From positions 1 to 15,194 of the forward strand of contig JAJUGC010000008.1 of assembly GCA_029268325.1 (NCBI GenBank): 15,194 nt of DNA. Direction: 5' to 3'. A program made the position numbers and the translations under genes. The DNA comes from Gammaproteobacteria bacterium. Its GTDB lineage: Bacteria; Pseudomonadota; Gammaproteobacteria; Pseudomonadales; Oleiphilaceae. This document shows positions 1 through 8,150 of the stretch, in pieces (position 1 is the stretch's first letter; each line of letters opens with the position of its first letter). Under the pieces are notes generated by a model that worked only from the letters and a program-made list of their open reading frames with translations, had not been told where the DNA came from and did not search any database.

Positions 1-1
1 T

Positions 2-1369
2 CGCCGCTCCTTGCAGGAGCGTGGCTTTGCAGTAGAAAAGGTTCCGGGGTTTGGCCGTAAACGAGAGATGCTTCGAGGCGTTTGTCAGCATGAAGAACAG
101 CCCCCTTATGGCTCGACACTCCAAGCTCACCCCTGGCTAACTCCACCAACGGCGCCTCTTAACCAGTCCAAACAAGCCATCGTTATTGGCGCCGGGCTGG
201 CAGGCACCAATCTTGCCTGGAATCTCCATTCCCGTGGCTGGCAAGTCCGCATCTATGACCAAGAGGGCATCGCCAGTGGCGCTTCGGGAAATCCACAGGG
301 GGCCCTATATACCAAATTAGGTGTGGAATACACACCTCAAACGCGCCTGCAGATCTCCAGCCTGCTATTTTCCCAACGTTTCTACAATCAGCTCGCCCAG
401 AGCTTACCGGAACAAGATTTCTGGCATCCGTGCGGCGTGCTTCAACTCGCTTATAACGAGAACGAACGGGAGCGCCAGCAAAAGTTTCTTGCCCGTAATC
501 AATACCCCAAGGAAGTTCTCTATCCAGTCAGCAGTGAGAAAGCGAGCCAACTAGCGGGAACACGCATAGACCATGACGGATTATTTTTCCCCCAATCTGG
601 ATATGTGCGCCTAGCTGAGCTCTGTCACAGCCTTCTGAACGCTGCACAAGTCACCTGCCATTCGCAGCATATCAAGGCCATTTCCTACAATACTGAGCAA
701 CAAGCCTGGCTGCTGCTCGGGCGGGACGACGAGGTGCTGGACCAGGCACCAGTGGTGATTATCGCAACAGCAAGCGCCAGCCTGCAGTTTACCCAGGCTA
801 ACCAGCTTCCCCTTAAAAGTATTCGGGGTCAGGTCTCCCTTTTCCCTCAGCCTAAAGCACTGACCTTGAACTCTGTTGTCTGCGGTGAAGGCTATGTTTC
901 GCCTCCCAGAGGCGGAATGCTCTGCACTGGAGCGACCTTCCAGCACAACAACGAAAGCCGAGTCTTGCAGCCGGCCGACCACACAAGCAACCTGAATCAG
1001 CTGGCGAGACTGCTTCCGGATCTCGCCCCCCATTTGGAAACCGCCGATAGCGCGAACCTTGATGGCAGGGTCGGCTTCCGCTGTGCCTCCAGCGACTTTC
1101 TTCCTTTGGTAGGTCCACTACCTAACCAGGAAGTTGCCCAAGAAGCCTTTTCAAAACCAAGTGAAATTGCCAGTAACGACAGTGACCAGCTTTATTGGCC
1201 CGGCCTCTATATCAGTACCGGACACGGCTCCAAAGGGCTGGCAACTTGCCCACTTGCTGCAGAATTACTGGCCGACCTGATTTGTGGACAACCGCTTTGT
1301 GTTGAGGCGGATCTCTATCGGATTCTGTCCCCCATGCGATTCATTGTGCGGCAACAACCTAAGCAATGA
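2..1369 (+). CDS. mnmC: Bifunctional tRNA wobble-uridine modification protein MnmC, 5'-truncated by window edge
   Basis: MnmC completes the 5-methylaminomethyl-2-thiouridine modification at tRNA position 34. Its C-terminal FAD domain removes the carboxymethyl group and its N-terminal methyltransferase domain then methylates the amine. The reading frame is open to the left edge, and the first residues include GFGRKREML, the typical end of the methyltransferase domain, so roughly 200 or more residues are missing; the TTG at 11 is internal. The FAD domain follows, with a Rossmann motif GAGLAG at about 188-205, then GASGNPQGALY, and near the end GHGSKGLATCPLAAELLA, all matching the E. coli protein as I remember it. 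The family is usually about 650-670 residues; about 455 are visible here. It probably shares a transcript with the CBS gene 26 bases downstream. Identification is firm. Confidence 0.95.
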   Translation, partial: RRSLQERGFAVEKVPGFGRKREMLRGVCQHEEQPPYGSTLQAHPWLTPPTAPLNQSKQAIVIGAGLAGTNLAWNLHSRGWQVRIYDQEGIASGASGNPQGALYTKLGVEYTPQTRLQISSLLFSQRFYNQLAQSLPEQDFWHPCGVLQLAYNENERERQQKFLARNQYPKEVLYPVSSEKASQLAGTRIDHDGLFFPQSGYVRLAELCHSLLNAAQVTCHSQHIKAISYNTEQQAWLLLGRDDEVLDQAPVVIIATASASLQFTQANQLPLKSIRGQVSLFPQPKALTLNSVVCGEGYVSPPRGGMLCTGATFQHNNESRVLQPADHTSNLNQLARLLPDLAPHLETADSANLDGRVGFRCASSDFLPLVGPLPNQEVAQEAFSKPSEIASNDSDQLYWPGLYISTGHGSKGLATCPLAAELLADLICGQPLCVEADLYRILSPMRFIVRQQPKQ

Positions 1370-1395
1370 TGGGAATAGACGCTTGAGGAAAAGCC

Positions 1396-1995
1396 ATGGG
1401 ATTATTTATCTATGATGCGACTCAGCGGATCGTCACGCCCCTGGCCATTGATCTGCAGCATCGCACCATCCAGCAACTGGCTCCCATTTCTGCCACGGCG
1501 CCAGTCAGGCCCAAGTCACTGGATTCCAGCAGCTCCACTCCCTGGCCCCAAGCCTATCAGCACGGTCAGGACCACCAAAGCTCCACTCAAGAAAAGTTAG
1601 TTAACTACCGCCTGACTGCATTTGAAATCATGACACCTAATGTGGTCACACTCAGCAAGGATGCTAGCTGGCAACAGGCCCGTGACCTGTTTCAAACCCA
1701 CGGCATTAGGCATCTGGTGCTCACCAATGAAGAAAGGCAAGCCGTAGGCTTATTAGTAGAGCGGGATTTGCTGGGCTATCCCGATGAGCCCAAAGAAGAC
1801 ATAACGGCCTTACCTACCCGACCGCTTTTATCGGCAACACCAGACACGGATGTGCAATCCATTGCCTTGGTCATGTTGAATCGGGATATAGACGCAGTCC
1901 TTGTATTGGCCGGGCAGACCATCGAAGGCATCGTAACACTCAAGGACCTATTGAAGAGCTTCGTTCCGCCAGGCCTGATCAGAAATCAAATATAG
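1396..1995 (+). CDS. Paired CBS-domain protein
   Basis: This is a 199-residue soluble protein with two CBS motifs in tandem. CBS1 covers about residues 73-127 (IMTPNVVTL, then RHLVLTN and GLLVERDLL) and CBS2 about 138-188 (PLLSATPDTDV, then IEGIVTLKDLL). A CBS pair normally forms one Bateman module that binds adenine nucleotides and regulates a partner. No catalytic or membrane domain is attached here, so it could act as a stand-alone sensor; the ligand cannot be read from sequence. The first 25 residues (FIYDATQRIVTPL) look ordered, while about 30-68 is Ser/Pro/Gln-rich and probably a flexible linker. The start is ATG 1396, with TGAGGA about 7 bases upstream. The gene lies 26 bases after mnmC and ends inside a terminator hairpin, which suggests it is the last gene of the mnmC transcript. 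The domain call is firm; the role is unknown. Confidence 0.88.
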   Translation: MGLFIYDATQRIVTPLAIDLQHRTIQQLAPISATAPVRPKSLDSSSSTPWPQAYQHGQDHQSSTQEKLVNYRLTAFEIMTPNVVTLSKDASWQQARDLFQTHGIRHLVLTNEERQAVGLLVERDLLGYPDEPKEDITALPTRPLLSATPDTDVQSIALVMLNRDIDAVLVLAGQTIEGIVTLKDLLKSFVPPGLIRNQI

Positions 1996-2020
1996 CCGAG
2001 GAAAACCCTCGGCTATATTT
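1988..2020 (+). terminator. Rho-independent terminator, probably bidirectional
   Basis: A perfect 14-base-pair inverted repeat pairs 1988-2001 with 2007-2020 around a 5-base loop (AAAAC). The stem has a GC-rich core (GCCGAGG) and is flanked by AAATATA on the left and TATATTT on the right, so each strand reads a stem ending in a short U-rich run. The TAG stop of the CBS gene (1993-1995) lies inside the left arm. It should end the mnmC-CBS transcript. Because of its symmetry it may also stop minus-strand transcripts arriving from the lipoprotein gene, for which I see no other good terminator. The U-tract is short, so efficiency is uncertain. Confidence 0.82.
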
Positions 2021-2178
2021 CGTCCAGAACCACAGCTTGGACTCTTTCAGACATTAAAGCAGTTACACAAACCTTTTGTAACCTTGCATCCAGTGCAAGC
2101 TAGGCATCATTTTGCTTCGACCGCATGCCCCCTTGGAAAGCTTGACTGCACGCAGCCTCTTAAGTGCCACAAAGCCCT
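2021..2178. other. Convergent intergenic region with two small hairpins
   Basis: This 158-base gap lies between the terminator after the CBS gene and the 3' end of the minus-strand lipoprotein gene. It holds no convincing gene. Two small dyads are visible: GTTACA (2062-2067) with TGTAAC (2077-2082), and CTTGCA (2083-2088) with TGCAAG (2094-2099). They lie side by side. Neither is followed by a T-run on either strand, so I do not call them terminators. Confidence 0.5.
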
Positions 2179-4689
2179 TCAAGGGAGTAGTGAGCGGCCT
2201 TCTAAACCGTAAGGAATGATCTCCACCGTGCGTCCATCGGCTTCGTCACGCTCCATCAGCCACAACAGCTTGCGACTGGGTGTAATGGCCAGTACCGAGC
2301 CTTGCTCGTTGCCGGAAGTGCCAACTTGAATGGGCCATCCTTCCTGACCGGCTGCTGGACAGCCTTCGCCCTTCCAGGCCGGTATCAAAACTTCATCCTT
2401 ACGGTTAACGTCGTCACTGGTAGGCACCGCTTCATAGGCCACAAGGAACCCATTTTTGCCCCCAGCAAAGGTACATCCTGGGAATAAAGGCCCTGATGCA
2501 TACCCTGTTGCAAACACCATGTTGCCATCAGTGACAACATCCAGCACCCGATCATCCCCAGCACTACCAAACTGAACTGTGCTGCCATGAGTGGATGCAT
2601 CACGGAAGAAGGAAATAAAGGCATCCTCGCCACCTGAGTGCACTCCCGAGCCTTTGAAGATCAAGCCCTGGGTGTAGCCTCCGTTCACAATCCGATTGTT
2701 CATCAAGGCCACGGTGGTAGCGACGTTATCCTCCATATTCCCTTGTTGCCGCCCCCGTTGAATTCGGCCTTCACGGTTGTAAGAGGCAATAGCTACATCC
2801 TTGCCTCCCTGAGCCTTTCCATAGAGTTCTCCCACTGCATAGCCCGTCACCGTTATCCGACTAATACCATTTCCGGCAATATCTTTGAGCACTTCGCGGC
2901 TCTCGAGCCCAGAAATGTTATTAACAAACAGTTGCTCCCCTAGCATGTTATATTTGGCCAAGAAAGCATCTCCCCCTCCGGTCGCTATCCCGCCCTTAAA
3001 CTGCCCCTTGGTTTCACCCACAACATAAATACCATTACTGTCATCTACATAGATTGCATGCCCCACGTCGTTATAAGGGGTCCCTAGCTGCCGCGGCCAG
3101 GGTGAAACTTGCTCAAAGTTCTTGTCCCCTTCCCGACGCCATACATCAATGAGCACATCGGCGCCGCCTTGATGACCAGCAATATTCTCCTCAACCGTCC
3201 CTATCATGAATAAGTCAACATGTCTTTCTCTTTGGTTATCGCCAGCGTTTGCTTCATATTCCCGAATAAATATATCGGCCAGCTCCCGGCGCTTATCCGG
3301 ACTTTCCCCACCAGCAAAGATTACTGGGGATATCAGCGGCTTACCATGACGGTCAAATATTTCCACAATGCCTTCCAGACCCGGCTCAGAGCCAGAGTAA
3401 GCGACATAGACATTGGACTGGCTGTCCGTAAGCATTTCCCGTACCCATACTCCTTCTGGAAGAGGTATGGTTATGGGGGTCAATAGTTCATTGACGTAAA
3501 CCTTGAGCGGATCCACAGTCTCCAACACAGTCTGAGTGCGCTTCCAGACCAGGCCGAATTGTTTATCCGGTCCCGCAACCTGGTCTGGATTAGGTAACAC
3601 CTGAATGACGATTTCCTTTTCCGTTTCACCAGGCTGAAAATCAATATGGTATGGTGCGGAGATCGTATTACCGTCCACTCTCACGACAAGCTCCTGTTCA
3701 TCGATTGGAACTTGCTCTACATCGCCCGAAACCAATTCAAATTCTGCAGAAACCAACCGATCGACGGCCTTATCCAGGATTCCCTTAACTATCACTTCCG
3801 CACCTTCAGTGACCACAACGTCGGCCTTATTCCAGGAGACCTGAGGCTCATTATCATGGATGGTAATGGTCGTCGTAAGAGAGTTTGTAGAGTTGAGAAA
3901 AGTAAGTCCTTCATCAACACTAGTTATGCGCAAATCAAGGCGTTCGGTACCTTCAGCAAGTTCATCATCCAAAATGATTACCTGAATGTAACAAAGGGTA
4001 GTACCAGGCGGGATAGTCAGCTGGCCCTTATGCTCAAGATAATCCTCACCCGGGTGTGCAGCGTTAGCGGCAGATACCTGCCGCGTTTCAAAAGATGCCA
4101 CAACCCTTTGGACCGAAGGGCTGAGCAAGTACACTGGCACATAAGCAATTAGGTCAGAACTACCTAGTTCCCCTGGGGCAGCTACCATGCAGTCAGTCAG
4201 CGGTTCACCATCGTCGCCTGACGGAGCCTCGTTTTTTTCACCTTCAGTAACTTCAACGGATCCTAGCCACAACTGATTAGGACTTACCAACAAAGGAAAG
4301 GTTATGCTAGTTGCATTATCTCCATCATAAACGTTCAGGCTTACTTCTAGCGGCGCCCCGTCCACGAGATCTGCGTCTCCTGCGCCCCCCCCACTAAGGC
4401 CGGGAACTCCACGGAGCACCACCCCCTTGCGGGCAGCGTTATCCACATATTCTGCCGACAGCCACCGCGGCGCATTAGTCAAGCTGACAGTAGGAATCCC
4501 ACTGCCTCCTGCGATCCCAAAGTCATACTTATATTCCACACCAAGATAAGCCTGCACCGGCGGCTTTCCGAGAATACGCAGTTTTTCCTCCGAACCCTTA
4601 CCCCCGGAACAAGCTGCGAGAAACATCAAGCCTGCGACAAATAAGATCCGCCCGATATGGTGAGTGTTCGAAAACACGGCAAAGTTCAT
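2179..4689 (-). CDS. Large predicted lipoprotein with Calx-beta-like and SBBP-like propeller repeats
   Basis: This 836-residue protein is predicted to be an exported lipoprotein. Residues 12-27 form a hydrophobic signal ending in the lipobox LAAC, with lipidated Cys27. Ser at +2 argues against inner-membrane retention, so the outer membrane is likely. Residues 40-136 resemble an Ig/cadherin-like fold. Residues about 143-281 resemble a Calx-beta domain (EDYLEHKGQLTIPPG, DDELAEGTERL, ITIHDNEP), and a second weaker copy spans about 291-400. The C-terminal half (about 415-836) has repeated blades with motifs such as GNGISRITVTGY, GGGDAFLAKY and GGEDAFISFF, typical of SBBP beta-propeller repeats. 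Four further cysteines (167, 233, 739, 777) could form disulfides. Such proteins are usually adhesive or surface-associated, but no substrate can be assigned. Start ATG 4689 is preceded by a weak TAGGG. It lies downstream of ligA but has its own 227-base upstream region. Function is unknown. Confidence 0.85.
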   Translation of the reverse strand: MNFAVFSNTHHIGRILFVAGLMFLAACSGGKGSEEKLRILGKPPVQAYLGVEYKYDFGIAGGSGIPTVSLTNAPRWLSAEYVDNAARKGVVLRGVPGLSGGGAGDADLVDGAPLEVSLNVYDGDNATSITFPLLVSPNQLWLGSVEVTEGEKNEAPSGDDGEPLTDCMVAAPGELGSSDLIAYVPVYLLSPSVQRVVASFETRQVSAANAAHPGEDYLEHKGQLTIPPGTTLCYIQVIILDDELAEGTERLDLRITSVDEGLTFLNSTNSLTTTITIHDNEPQVSWNKADVVVTEGAEVIVKGILDKAVDRLVSAEFELVSGDVEQVPIDEQELVVRVDGNTISAPYHIDFQPGETEKEIVIQVLPNPDQVAGPDKQFGLVWKRTQTVLETVDPLKVYVNELLTPITIPLPEGVWVREMLTDSQSNVYVAYSGSEPGLEGIVEIFDRHGKPLISPVIFAGGESPDKRRELADIFIREYEANAGDNQRERHVDLFMIGTVEENIAGHQGGADVLIDVWRREGDKNFEQVSPWPRQLGTPYNDVGHAIYVDDSNGIYVVGETKGQFKGGIATGGGDAFLAKYNMLGEQLFVNNISGLESREVLKDIAGNGISRITVTGYAVGELYGKAQGGKDVAIASYNREGRIQRGRQQGNMEDNVATTVALMNNRIVNGGYTQGLIFKGSGVHSGGEDAFISFFRDASTHGSTVQFGSAGDDRVLDVVTDGNMVFATGYASGPLFPGCTFAGGKNGFLVAYEAVPTSDDVNRKDEVLIPAWKGEGCPAAGQEGWPIQVGTSGNEQGSVLAITPSRKLLWLMERDEADGRTVEIIPYGLEGRSLLP

Positions 4690-4916
4690 ACGCGCCCTAA
4701 CGAATAAGTTTGGTAATTTTTTGTAAGATCTTATTCGAATTCGTAGGTAGGGACTGGAATCGAATCACAGAAACCGAGTTATCTGCCAGGTAGCGGGCTT
4801 GAGAATGGAAAAGAGCCGCTTCAGAACTTCGAAGCGGTTTAATAAAGAATGATAACCAGAGGGTCGGCCTCACTTTCCTTTGCCGCCCCCATGACTGGTT
4901 TAATTAGAAGATGGCC
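4690..4916. promoter_or_regulatory. Region between ligA and the lipoprotein gene, with CGAAT-motif cluster
   Basis: This 227-base region carries the ligA terminator hairpin (annotated separately) and the presumed promoter of the lipoprotein gene. Near that gene an 8-base inverted repeat, CGAATAAG (4701-4708) and CTTATTCG (4730-4737), spans 21 AT-rich bases. It overlaps two short palindromes, ATTCGAAT (4733-4740) and CGAATTCG (4736-4743), and another CGAAT lies at 4761-4765. The repeat is 12-48 bases upstream of the start codon, where a repressor or the RNA polymerase would bind. I could not fix a convincing -35/-10 pair. The operator role is inference. Confidence 0.4.
4814..4839 (-). terminator. 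Probable rho-independent terminator after ligA
   Basis: A 9-base-pair stem with one G-U pair joins 4814-4822 and 4831-4839 around an 8-base loop; the core is CCGCTTC/GAAGCGG. Read on the minus strand it is followed by CTCTTTTCC, a modest U-rich tail, about 78 bases after the ligA stop. It would end the zipA-ligA transcript before the lipoprotein gene. The U-tract is imperfect, so read-through is possible. Confidence 0.6.
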
Positions 4917-6992
4917 TTAAGCCTGGGAATCTGATGTGCCAAGGTCGAGGGTTCCTGTGGCCAGTAACTGCTCAAAGGCTTCCTCGTTGAGTACTGGTAT
5001 TCCCAACGCTTGGGCATTTGTCAGTTTGGAACCGGCATTCTCGCCCGCCACAACAAAGCTGGTCTTGCCAGAGACACTACCCGAGACCTTGGCCCCCATC
5101 GCCAACAAGGCCGCCTTGGCCTGATCCCGGGACATGGACGCGAGAGTCCCTGTGATGACTACAGTTTTACCTGCCAGAACATCGCTCTGGGCACTTGTTT
5201 CAACGTTTTTCCACTGAACTCCCAGCTCCCTTAGCTCAGCGATCGTTTCCCGGTTATGGGCCTGGGCAAAAAACGCGTGGATATGGTTGGCCACGACAGG
5301 GCCCACGTCTGCCACTTGTTGTAGGGCTTCCTCACTGGCCTCCATCAAAGCCTCCAGCTCTCCAAAGTGGTTAGCAAGCGTACGTGCCGTTGCTTCGCCC
5401 ACTTCCCGAATGCCAAGCGCATAGATGAAACGCTGGAGCTCCGTATCCTTGGATTTGTTGATGGCTTTCAATAGGTTTTGGGCGGATTTTCTCCCCATCC
5501 GCTCCAGGGAGGCGACCTGGTCTTCTGTAAGGCGATACAGGTCCGAGACCTTCTTGACCCATCCTTTTTCAACCAAGGCGTCCACCAGCTTGTCCCCCAA
5601 GCCTTCAATGTCCATGGCTCGCCGGGAGGCAAAGTGCTTAATGGCCTCTTTTTGCTGGGCAGCGCAAAACAGTCCTCCGGAGCAGCGGGCAACAACTTCT
5701 CCTTCGGCCTGCATCACATCTGCTCCGCAGACGGGACACTGGGAAGGCAGGCTCACCGCGCGGGCTTCCTTCGGGCGCCGTTCCGACATAACACGAACAA
5801 CCTGAGGAATGACATCCCCCGCCCGGCGAATGATCACCCAGTCGCCGATATGCAAATCAAGCCGGGCCACTTCGTCCATATTGTGCAACGTGGCGTTACT
5901 CACGGTGACGCCCCCGACAAATACGGGCTGCAGCCGGGCCACTGGTGTAATAGCTCCGGTTCGCCCCACCTGGAACTCGACGTCCAAGACCTGGGTCATT
6001 TCTTCTTGGGCCGGAAACTTATGGGCAATAGCCCAGCGGGGCGCTCTAGAGACGAAACCCAGCTCCCGTTGCAGCCCCAGGTCGTTGACCTTGAACACGA
6101 TGCCATCGATGTCGTAGGACAAGCTGTCACGCTTCTCAGCCATCGTGTGGTAGTAGGCGAGACACTCCTCAACCCCCTTGGCAACCTGAAGCTCACGGCT
6201 GACCCGGAACCCCCATTGATTGAGAGCTTCCAGCACATCCGTATGGCGCTTGAACTCAACGCCATCCATGCGGCCAACCCCATAGCAGCACATTTGCAGA
6301 CCACGTGAGGCGGTAATACGCGAATCCAACTGGCGCAAACTGCCCGCCGCCGCATTACGGGGGTTAACGAAAGTCTTTTCGCCCCGCGCCCGGGCAGTTT
6401 CATTGAGCTTTTCAAAACTGGCCTTGGGCATGTAGATCTCGCCCCGAACCTCCAGTACGGAAGGCCACTCGCTCCCCCGCAGCGTCAGAGGAATACTGGG
6501 AATCGTGCGAACATTTTCAGTAATGTCTTCCCCGGTATAGCCGTCACCACGGGTGGCCCCCCGCACCAATTGGCCATTTTCATAGAGCAAGCTAATCGCG
6601 ATGCCGTCCAGCTTGGGCTCACAGGAGTATTCAATTTCCGCCCCAAACAGATCCCCGCCCGGCAACAAGTCGCCCAGCCGTTCCCGTACCCGCCGGTCAA
6701 AATCACGCAACTCGTCTTCCGTGAAGGCATTGTCTAGCGACAACATGGGGACTTCGTGGCGTACCTCGGCAAAGGTCGCCTGGGGACGGCTCCCCACCCG
6801 CTGGGTGGGCGAATCCGGGGTGACCAGCTCGGGGTGACTGGCTTCCAGCTCCCGCAGCCGGTTCATGAGCCGGTCATACTCGGCATCGGGAACCGTCGGA
6901 TCGTCCAGAACATAGTAGCGATAGTTATGTTCATGGATTTGTTCACGCAACGCCTGGACTTCCTGGCGTACATCAGCGCTTACCGGGTTCAT
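4917..6992 (-). CDS. ligA: NAD-dependent DNA ligase LigA
   Basis: LigA seals nicks during replication and repair using NAD+. The 691-residue length is normal for the family. Domain Ia, which binds the NMN half of NAD+, is at about 20-45 (YYVLDDPTVPDAEYD). The adenylation site is KLDG with Lys127. The OB-fold region follows (VGRTGAITPVA near 342-352). A Cys4 zinc finger is intact, with Cys419, Cys422, Cys437 and Cys443 (C-x2-C-x14-C-x5-C). Helix-hairpin-helix repeats span about 455-575 and a C-terminal BRCT domain about 604-681. Nothing essential is missing. The ATG at 6992 has TAGGAG 11 bases upstream, and this site overlaps the zipA stop codon, so translation of the two genes is probably coupled. 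A hairpin terminator follows. Confidence 0.98.
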   Translation of the reverse strand: MNPVSADVRQEVQALREQIHEHNYRYYVLDDPTVPDAEYDRLMNRLRELEASHPELVTPDSPTQRVGSRPQATFAEVRHEVPMLSLDNAFTEDELRDFDRRVRERLGDLLPGGDLFGAEIEYSCEPKLDGIAISLLYENGQLVRGATRGDGYTGEDITENVRTIPSIPLTLRGSEWPSVLEVRGEIYMPKASFEKLNETARARGEKTFVNPRNAAAGSLRQLDSRITASRGLQMCCYGVGRMDGVEFKRHTDVLEALNQWGFRVSRELQVAKGVEECLAYYHTMAEKRDSLSYDIDGIVFKVNDLGLQRELGFVSRAPRWAIAHKFPAQEEMTQVLDVEFQVGRTGAITPVARLQPVFVGGVTVSNATLHNMDEVARLDLHIGDWVIIRRAGDVIPQVVRVMSERRPKEARAVSLPSQCPVCGADVMQAEGEVVARCSGGLFCAAQQKEAIKHFASRRAMDIEGLGDKLVDALVEKGWVKKVSDLYRLTEDQVASLERMGRKSAQNLLKAINKSKDTELQRFIYALGIREVGEATARTLANHFGELEALMEASEEALQQVADVGPVVANHIHAFFAQAHNRETIAELRELGVQWKNVETSAQSDVLAGKTVVITGTLASMSRDQAKAALLAMGAKVSGSVSGKTSFVVAGENAGSKLTNAQALGIPVLNEEAFEQLLATGTLDLGTSDSQA

Positions 6993-7003
6993 GGTTTAAA
7001 CGG

Positions 7004-7009
7004 CTCCTA
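7004..7009 (-). promoter_or_regulatory. ligA ribosome binding site overlapping the zipA stop codon
   Basis: The minus strand reads TAGGAG here, and its first three bases are the zipA stop codon. It sits 11 bases before the ligA ATG. The arrangement supports ribosome re-initiation from zipA to ligA and a shared transcript. Confidence 0.7.
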
Positions 7010-8002
7010 CACTCTGGCGGCAAGTTGCTGACGGCGCTCAAACTCGCGGATACGCTGGCGACAGTGCTCGATCGTCTGCAGGGTGAATACGCTGCGCCGC
7101 TCATCCTTCAACTCGCCATTGAGGTTGCGCACCACACATTGAGCGGTTTCCAGCATGTATTCAAAAGCCTTCATGCTATCGTCTGGACCTGGCAGGGTTA
7201 AATAGAAGCAAACTCCCTTGATCACCCCTTTCTCCATCGCGTCCAGGTCAAAGGTACCCTGTTCTGTCAGGCTCGCCATGCCAAACTGCACCGGACCTGC
7301 CCCAAAACCATGCTCATGGCGGACAAAGACCGACATCGAGTCAAACTCCATGCCACAAGCCTCCACCAAGCGGCGTAGCCGGCTTCCGTCGAAGCCTTCC
7401 TCATCCTTGCTCAACACGTTAATAACAATAACTTCCTGGTGCTTCTTCTCAGTCGAACCCGCGCTCTTGGCCGCTTCAGGCCGCTCCTTTTTCAGCAGGT
7501 TCTTGGCTGCCACCGCCATGGACTGGACGCGGCTGGACGAGTCAGCCACGGGCTCCGGGTTGACTTTCCGGGACCGTTCCATGGAAGAGCCACCAGCTTC
7601 CCCGGTATCCACCACCTTCACCGCCTCCGGAAAACGGGAATTAGCCGTAGCTGAAGGCTGTTCGGGGCGCTCGGACTCTGCCACCAGGGAGTCATCGAGA
7701 TCAGCTACTTCCGGCTCACTACGGCGGGCGCTCAGCCCTTCGACTCCCTGTTCAACGTCTTCATGGCTGGATTCAGATTGGCGGCTCCCGGGTTCTTCCC
7801 GTCGCACCACCCGGGCACCCCCCCCCGGGAGTTCGGGATTGAAGTCCAGATCATCGTCCGCCTCACCAAGCCCGCCCATATTACGGGACATTTCAAGACT
7901 ATCGCGCTTGGCGCGCTGCATCCGACGCCATCCATCCAGAACAATGCCAAGTAGGATCACGGCCCCAATGAGCAACAGCCATTCTCGTAAACTCATATCC
8001 AT
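7007..8002 (-). CDS. zipA: Cell division protein ZipA
   Basis: ZipA anchors FtsZ polymers to the inner membrane at the division site. The protein begins MDMSLREWLLLIG, matching the MDxxLREWL start of pseudomonad ZipA, so I chose ATG 8002; an adjacent TTG (8005) and an ATG four residues in are alternatives. GAGGA at 8013-8017 is 10 bases upstream of the chosen start. Residues about 6-24 form the single N-terminal membrane helix, followed by basic residues (WRRMQRAKR). Residues about 40-188 are charged, Ser/Pro/Glu-rich and probably disordered. The C-terminal FtsZ-binding domain covers about 190-321 (VIVINVLSKDEEGFDG, GVIKGVCFYLTLPGP). Length (331) is usual for the family. It is followed at once by ligA and lies 148 bases after smc. 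Confidence 0.95.
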   Translation of the reverse strand: MDMSLREWLLLIGAVILLGIVLDGWRRMQRAKRDSLEMSRNMGGLGEADDDLDFNPELPGGGARVVRREEPGSRQSESSHEDVEQGVEGLSARRSEPEVADLDDSLVAESERPEQPSATANSRFPEAVKVVDTGEAGGSSMERSRKVNPEPVADSSSRVQSMAVAAKNLLKKERPEAAKSAGSTEKKHQEVIVINVLSKDEEGFDGSRLRRLVEACGMEFDSMSVFVRHEHGFGAGPVQFGMASLTEQGTFDLDAMEKGVIKGVCFYLTLPGPDDSMKAFEYMLETAQCVVRNLNGELKDERRSVFTLQTIEHCRQRIREFERRQQLAARV

Positions 8003-8150
8003 CAACGAATAATCCTCAGATTTAAACTCGGCCCGGATTGTTCAACGACTCAGAAAATGAAGACTATACTGCTCAATACCGCCGCAAAAACAGACTGCCT
8101 CACGGGCCCGGATTGCTAACCGGCGTACATCATAACAAGGCAATAAACGT
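8003..8150 (-). promoter_or_regulatory. smc-zipA spacer with possible zipA promoter
   Basis: This 148-base spacer separates the smc stop from the zipA start. On the minus strand a TATAGT hexamer (8063-8068) could serve as a -10 box, but the element 17 bases upstream (GTTTTT) is a poor -35. A 10-base direct repeat, GCCCGGATTG, occurs at 8031-8040 and 8106-8115, flanking that hexamer. The smc stop codon lies inside the perfect palindrome TAAACGTTTA (8144-8153). No terminator-like hairpin is visible, so read-through from smc is likely. The promoter call is weak. Confidence 0.3.

Noticed and set aside
2170..2190. CCCTTGAAGGG at the lipoprotein stop codon as a terminator
   Set aside because: The dyad leaves almost no loop and has no T-tract; the terminator at 1988-2020 is a better candidate.
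4745..4800. Possible tRNA or attachment-site remnant (GGAATCGAATC resembles a T-arm)
   Set aside because: The flanking bases do not form a T-stem, and no acceptor stem, anticodon arm or integrase gene is present.
5478..6308. Long plus-strand open frame of 276 codons antisense to ligA
   Set aside because: It lies wholly opposite a fully conserved ligA, shows no recognisable domain, and is explained by the codon bias of the real gene.
7218..8012. Ser/Arg/Pro-rich plus-strand open frame of 264 codons antisense to zipA
   Set aside because: Low-complexity shadow of the disordered ZipA linker; zipA itself is clear from its ends.
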